A program made the position numbers and the translations under genes. Shown here one piece after another: positions 60,001 to 64,000 of a stretch of 64,000 nucleotides of DNA. The first letter of the stretch is position 1; the number at the start of each line of letters is the position of its first letter. The DNA is from Arenicola marina (taxonomy: Eukaryota > Annelida > Polychaeta > Arenicolidae): positions 19,805,971 through 19,869,970 of the forward strand of contig OZ025257.1 in the NCBI GenBank assembly GCA_964019135.1, read 5' to 3'. Below the pieces are notes generated by a model. It ran no database searches and had not been told where the DNA came from. It saw only the letters and a list, made by a program, of their open reading frames with translations.

Positions 60001-63000
60001 CTCAACCCCACCACCCTCTTCCTCACCTCTCATCCCCACCACCCTCTTCCTCACCTCTCATCTCCACCATCCTCTTCCTCACCTCTCAACCCCACCACCC
60101 TCTTCCTCACCCCCCAGCCCCACCACCCTCTTCCTTACCTCTCAGCCCCACCACCCTCTTCCTCACCTCTCATCCCCACCACCCTCTTCCTCACGTCTCA
60201 GTCCCACCACCCTCTTCCTTCCCTCTCAGCCCCACCACCCTCTACCTCACCTCTCAGCCCCACACCCTCTTCCTCACCTTTCAGCCCCACTACCCTCTTC
60301 CTCACCTCTCAGCCCCGCCACCCTCTTCCTCACCTCTCAGCCCCACCACCCTCTTCCTCACCTCTCAGCCCCACCACCCTCTTCCTCACCTCTCAGCCCC
60401 ACCACCCTCTTCCACACCTCTCAGCCCCACCACCCTCTTCCTCACCTCTCAGCCCCACCACCCTCTTCCTCACATCTCATCCCCACCACCCTCTTCCACA
60501 CCTCTCAGCCCCACCACCCTCGTCCTCACCTCTCAGCCCCACCACCCTCTTCCTCACCTTTCAGCCCCACCACCCTCTTCCTCACCTCTCAGCCCAACCA
60601 CCCTCTTCCTCACCTCTCAGCCCCACCACCCTCTTTCTCACCTGTCAGCCCCACCACCCTTTTCCTCACCTCTCATCCCCATCACCCTGTTCCTCACCTC
60701 TCAGTCCCATCACCCTCTTCCTCGACTCTCAGCCCCACCACCCTCTTCCTCACCTCTCAGCCCCGCCACCCTCTTCCTCACCTCTCAGCCCCACCACCCT
60801 CTTCCTCACCTCTCAGCCCCGCCACCCTCTTCCTCACCTCTCAGCCCCGCCACCCTCTACCTCAGCTCTCAGCCCCGCCACCCTCTTCCTCACCTCTCAG
60901 CCCCACCACCCTCTTCCTCACCTCTCAGCCCCACCACCCTCTACCTCACCTCTCAGCCCCGCCACCCTCTTCCTCACCTCTCAGCCCCACCACCCTCTTC
61001 CTCACCTCTCAGCCCCCCCACCCTCTTCCTCACCTGTCAGCCCCGCCACCCTCTTCCTCACCTCTCAGCCCCGCCACCCTCTTCCTCACTTCTCAGCCCC
61101 ACCCCTCTCTTCCTCACCTCTCATCCCCACCACCCTCTTCCTCACCTCTCAGCCCCACCACCCTCTTCCTCACCTCTCAGCCCCGCCACCCTCTTCCTGA
61201 CCTCTCAGCCCCACCACTTTCTTCCTTACCTTTCAGCCCCACCACCCTCTTCCTTACCTTTCAGCCCCACCACCCTCTTCCTTACCTCTCAGCCCCACCA
61301 CCCTCTTCTCACCTCTCAGCCCCACCACCCTCTTCCTCACCTCTCAGCCCCACCACCTTCTTCCTTACCTTTCAGCCCCACCACCCTCTTCCTTACCTCT
61401 CAGCCCCATCACCCTCTTCCTCACCTCTCAGCCCCACCACCTTCTTCCTTACCTTTCAGCCCCACCACCCTCTTCCTTTCCTCTCAGCCCCACCACCCTC
61501 TTCCTCACCTCTCAGCCCCACCACCCTCTTCCTCACCTCTCAGCCCCGCCACCCTCTTCCTCACATCTCAGCCTCACCACCCTCTTCCTTACCTCTCAGC
61601 CCCACCACCCTCTTCCTCACCTCTCAGCCCCACTACCCTCTTCCTCACCTCTCATCCCCATCACCCTCTTCCTTACCTCTCAGCCCCACCACCCTCTTCC
61701 TCACCTCTCAGCCCCACCACCCTCTTCCTCACCTCTCAGCCCCACCACCCTCTACCTCACCTCTCAGCCACACCACCCTCTACCTCACCTCTCAGCCCCA
61801 CCACCCTCTACCTCACCTCTCAGCCCCAACACCCTCTTCCTCACCTCTCAGCCCCACCACCCTTTTCCTCGCCTCTCAGCCCCACCACCCTCTACCTCAC
61901 CTCTCAGCCCCACCACCCTCTACCTCACCTCTCAGCCCCACCACCCTCTTCCTCACCTCTCAGCCCCACCACCCTCTACCTCACCTCTCAGCCCCACCAC
62001 CCTCTACCTCACCTCTCAGCCCCAACACCCTCTTCCTTGCTTCTCAGCCCCACCACCCTCTTCCTTACCTCTCATTCCCACCACCCTCTTCCTCACCTCT
62101 CAGCCCCAACACCCTCTTCCTTACCTCTCAGCCCCACCACCCTCTTCATGACCTCTCAGCCCCACCACCCTCTTACTTTCCTGTCAGCCCCACCACCCTC
62201 TTCCTCACCTTCAGCCCCACCACCCTCTCCCTTACCTCCTCAGCCCCACCACCCTCTTCCTCACCTCTCAGCCCCACCAAGCTCTTCCTCACCTCTCAGC
62301 AACACCACCTTCTTCCTCACCTCTCAGCCTCACCACCCTCTTCCTCACCTCTCAGCCTCGCCACCCTCTACCTCACCTCTCTGCCCCACCACCCTCTTCC
62401 TCACCTCTCAGCCTCACCACCCTCTTCCTCACCTCTCATTCCCACCACCCTCTTCCTTACCTCTCATCCCCACCACCCTCTTCCTCACCTCTCAGCCCCA
62501 CCACCCTCTTCCTCACCTCTCAGTCCCACCACCCTCTTCCTCACCTGTCAGCCCCACCACCCTCTTCCCCACCTCTCAGCCCCGCCACCCTCTTCCTCAC
62601 CTCTCAGCCCCACCACCCTCTTCCTCACCTCTCAGCCTCGCCACCCTCTACCTCACCTCTCAGCCCCACCACCCTCTTCCTCACCTCTCAGCCTCACCAC
62701 CCTCTTCCTCACCTCTCAGCCCCACCACCCTCTTCCTCACGTTTCAGCCCCACCATCCTCTTCCTCACCTCTCATCCCCACCACCCTCTTCCTTACCTCT
62801 TAGCCCCACCACCCTCTTCCTCACCTCTCATTCCCACCACCCTCTTCCTCACCTCTCATCCCCACCAGCCTCTTCCTCACCTCTCAGCCTCGCCACCCTC
62901 TACCTCACCTCTCAGCCCCACCACCCTCCTCCTCACCTCTCAGCCCCACCACCCTCTTCCTCACCTCTCACCCCCACCACCCTCTTCCTCACCTCTCAGC

Positions 63001-64000
63001 CCCACCACCCTCTTCCTCACCTCTCATCCCCACCTCTCATTCCCACCACCCTCTTCCTCACCTCTCAGCCCCGCCACCCTCTTCCTCACCTCTCACCCCC
63101 ACCACCCTCTTCCTCACCTCTCATCCCCACCACCCTCTTCCTCACCTCTCAGCCCCACCACCCTCTTCCTTACCTCTCAGCCCCACCACCCTCTTCCTCA
63201 CCTCTCATCCCCACCACCCTCTTCCTCACCTCTCATCTCCACCATCCTCTTCCTCACCTCTCAACCCCACCACCCTCTTCCTCACCTCCCAGCCCCACCA
63301 CCCTCTACCTCACCTCTCAGCCCCGCCACCCTCTTCCTCACCTCTCAGCCCCACCACCCTCTTCCTCACCTCTCAGCCCCACCACCCTCTTCCTTACCTC
63401 TCAGCCCCACCACCCTCTACCTCACCTCTCAGCCCCACACCCTCTTCCTCAGCTCTCAGCCCCACCACCCTCTTCCTCACCTCTCATCCCCACCACTCTC
63501 TTCCTTACCTCTCAGCCCCACCACCCTCTTCTTTACCTCCCAGCCCCAGCCCCCTCTTCCTCACCTCTCATCCCCATCACAATCTTCCTCACCTCTCAGC
63601 CCCACCACCCTCTTCCTCGCCTCTCAGCCCCACCACCCTCTTCCTCACCTCTCAGCCTCGCCACCCTCTTCCTCACTTCTCAGCCCCACCATCCTCTTCC
63701 TCACCTCTCCGCAACACCACCCTCTTCCTCACCTCTCAGTCCCACCACCCTCTTCCTCACCTCTCAGCCCCGCCACCCTCTTCCTCACCTCTCAGCCCGA
63801 CCACCCTCTTCCTCACCTCTCATCCCCACCACCCTCTTTCTTACCTCTCAGCCCCGCCACCCTCTTCCTTACCTCTCAGCCCGACCACCCTCTTCCTCAC
63901 CTCTCAGCCCCACTACCCTCTTCCTCACCTTTCAGCCCCACCAACCTCGTCCTCACCTCTCAGCCCCACCACCCTCTTCCTCACCTCTCAGCCCCACCAC
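51061..64000 (+). repeat. 28-bp-unit satellite with nested higher-order repeats, continuing past the window
   Basis: Around 460 units; each joins CTTCCTCACCTCTCAG to CCCCACCACCCT, with frequent variants (CCTTACC, CTCATCCCC, GCCTCGCC, CCCCGCC). Variant order repeats over long distances. CTTCATGACC occurs at about 51715, 55614 and 62144. The CAGCTCTCAG variant occurs at 53021, 53747 and 55005, and again exactly 3,899 bp later at 56920, 57646 and 58904. So there is a 3,899-bp higher-order unit containing 726- and 1,258-bp sub-blocks. Frames of 1,556 and 1,860 codons exist because the unit has no plus-strand stop. Since 28 is not a multiple of three, they run through all registers and are not genes. 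Confidence 0.96.

Noticed and set aside
50951-61200. Two very long plus-strand open frames (1,556 and 1,860 codons), Pro/Ser/His/Leu-rich
   Set aside because: They are the 28-bp satellite read through. The unit contains no plus-strand stop and its length is not a multiple of three, so frames stay open whatever the register. No start context, domain or flanking exon supports a protein.
1-64000. LTR retroelements, Polintons or other capsid-bearing elements
   Set aside because: I saw no long terminal repeats, protease-RT-integrase order or capsid-like frame. Both reverse transcriptases are of the non-LTR type.

Overview
The window looks like nuclear DNA from a marine-invertebrate-type animal genome. 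It has non-LTR retrotransposons with microsatellite-type 3' tails, tRNA-headed SINEs, short inverted-repeat transposons, an intronless rhodopsin-family GPCR with a Kozak-type start, and a very large load of minisatellite DNA. I cannot fix the phylum. The GPCR and the repeat mix fit a lophotrochozoan or similar bilaterian, but that is inference. There is nothing bacterial: no operons, CRISPR array, rRNA genes or convincing free-standing tRNA gene.

Layout. 1-1.9 kb is plain AT-rich DNA. 1.9-7.3 kb is a minus-strand CR1-group LINE (endonuclease then reverse transcriptase) split in two by a second, plus-strand LINE of a related family. At 7.5-7.8 kb is a minus-strand open frame resembling the IMPACT/YigZ domain. 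8-13.4 kb holds a MITE with poly-G ends, a ~957-bp terminal-inverted-repeat element and a poly-C/CT low-complexity block. 13.5-19.3 kb has three tRNA-type SINEs and two large minisatellites (25-28-bp and 18-bp units). 19.4-37.4 kb is mostly gene-poor DNA with short repeats, LINE 3' ends, two more poly-G-ended MITEs and an 87-bp satellite of exactly five units. 37.4-40.8 kb is a ~40-bp-unit minisatellite with a 674-bp higher-order repeat.

The only confident protein-coding host gene is the single-exon neuropeptide-type GPCR at 42,960-44,171, with a TATA motif about 265 bp upstream. 46.4-47.5 kb contains two more copies of the TIR element from 9 kb.

From 48.3 kb to the end of the window (15.7 kb, a quarter of it) the DNA is tandem repeat: first a 27-bp-unit array, then a 28-bp-unit array. 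The 28-bp array is organised in a nested hierarchy: 28-bp monomer, 726- and 1,258-bp blocks, and a 3,899-bp higher-order repeat. Very long open frames across these arrays (up to 1,860 codons) exist because the monomers contain no stop codon, and they should not be read as genes. The 28-bp array and the poly-G-ended MITE family are the most unusual structures here.
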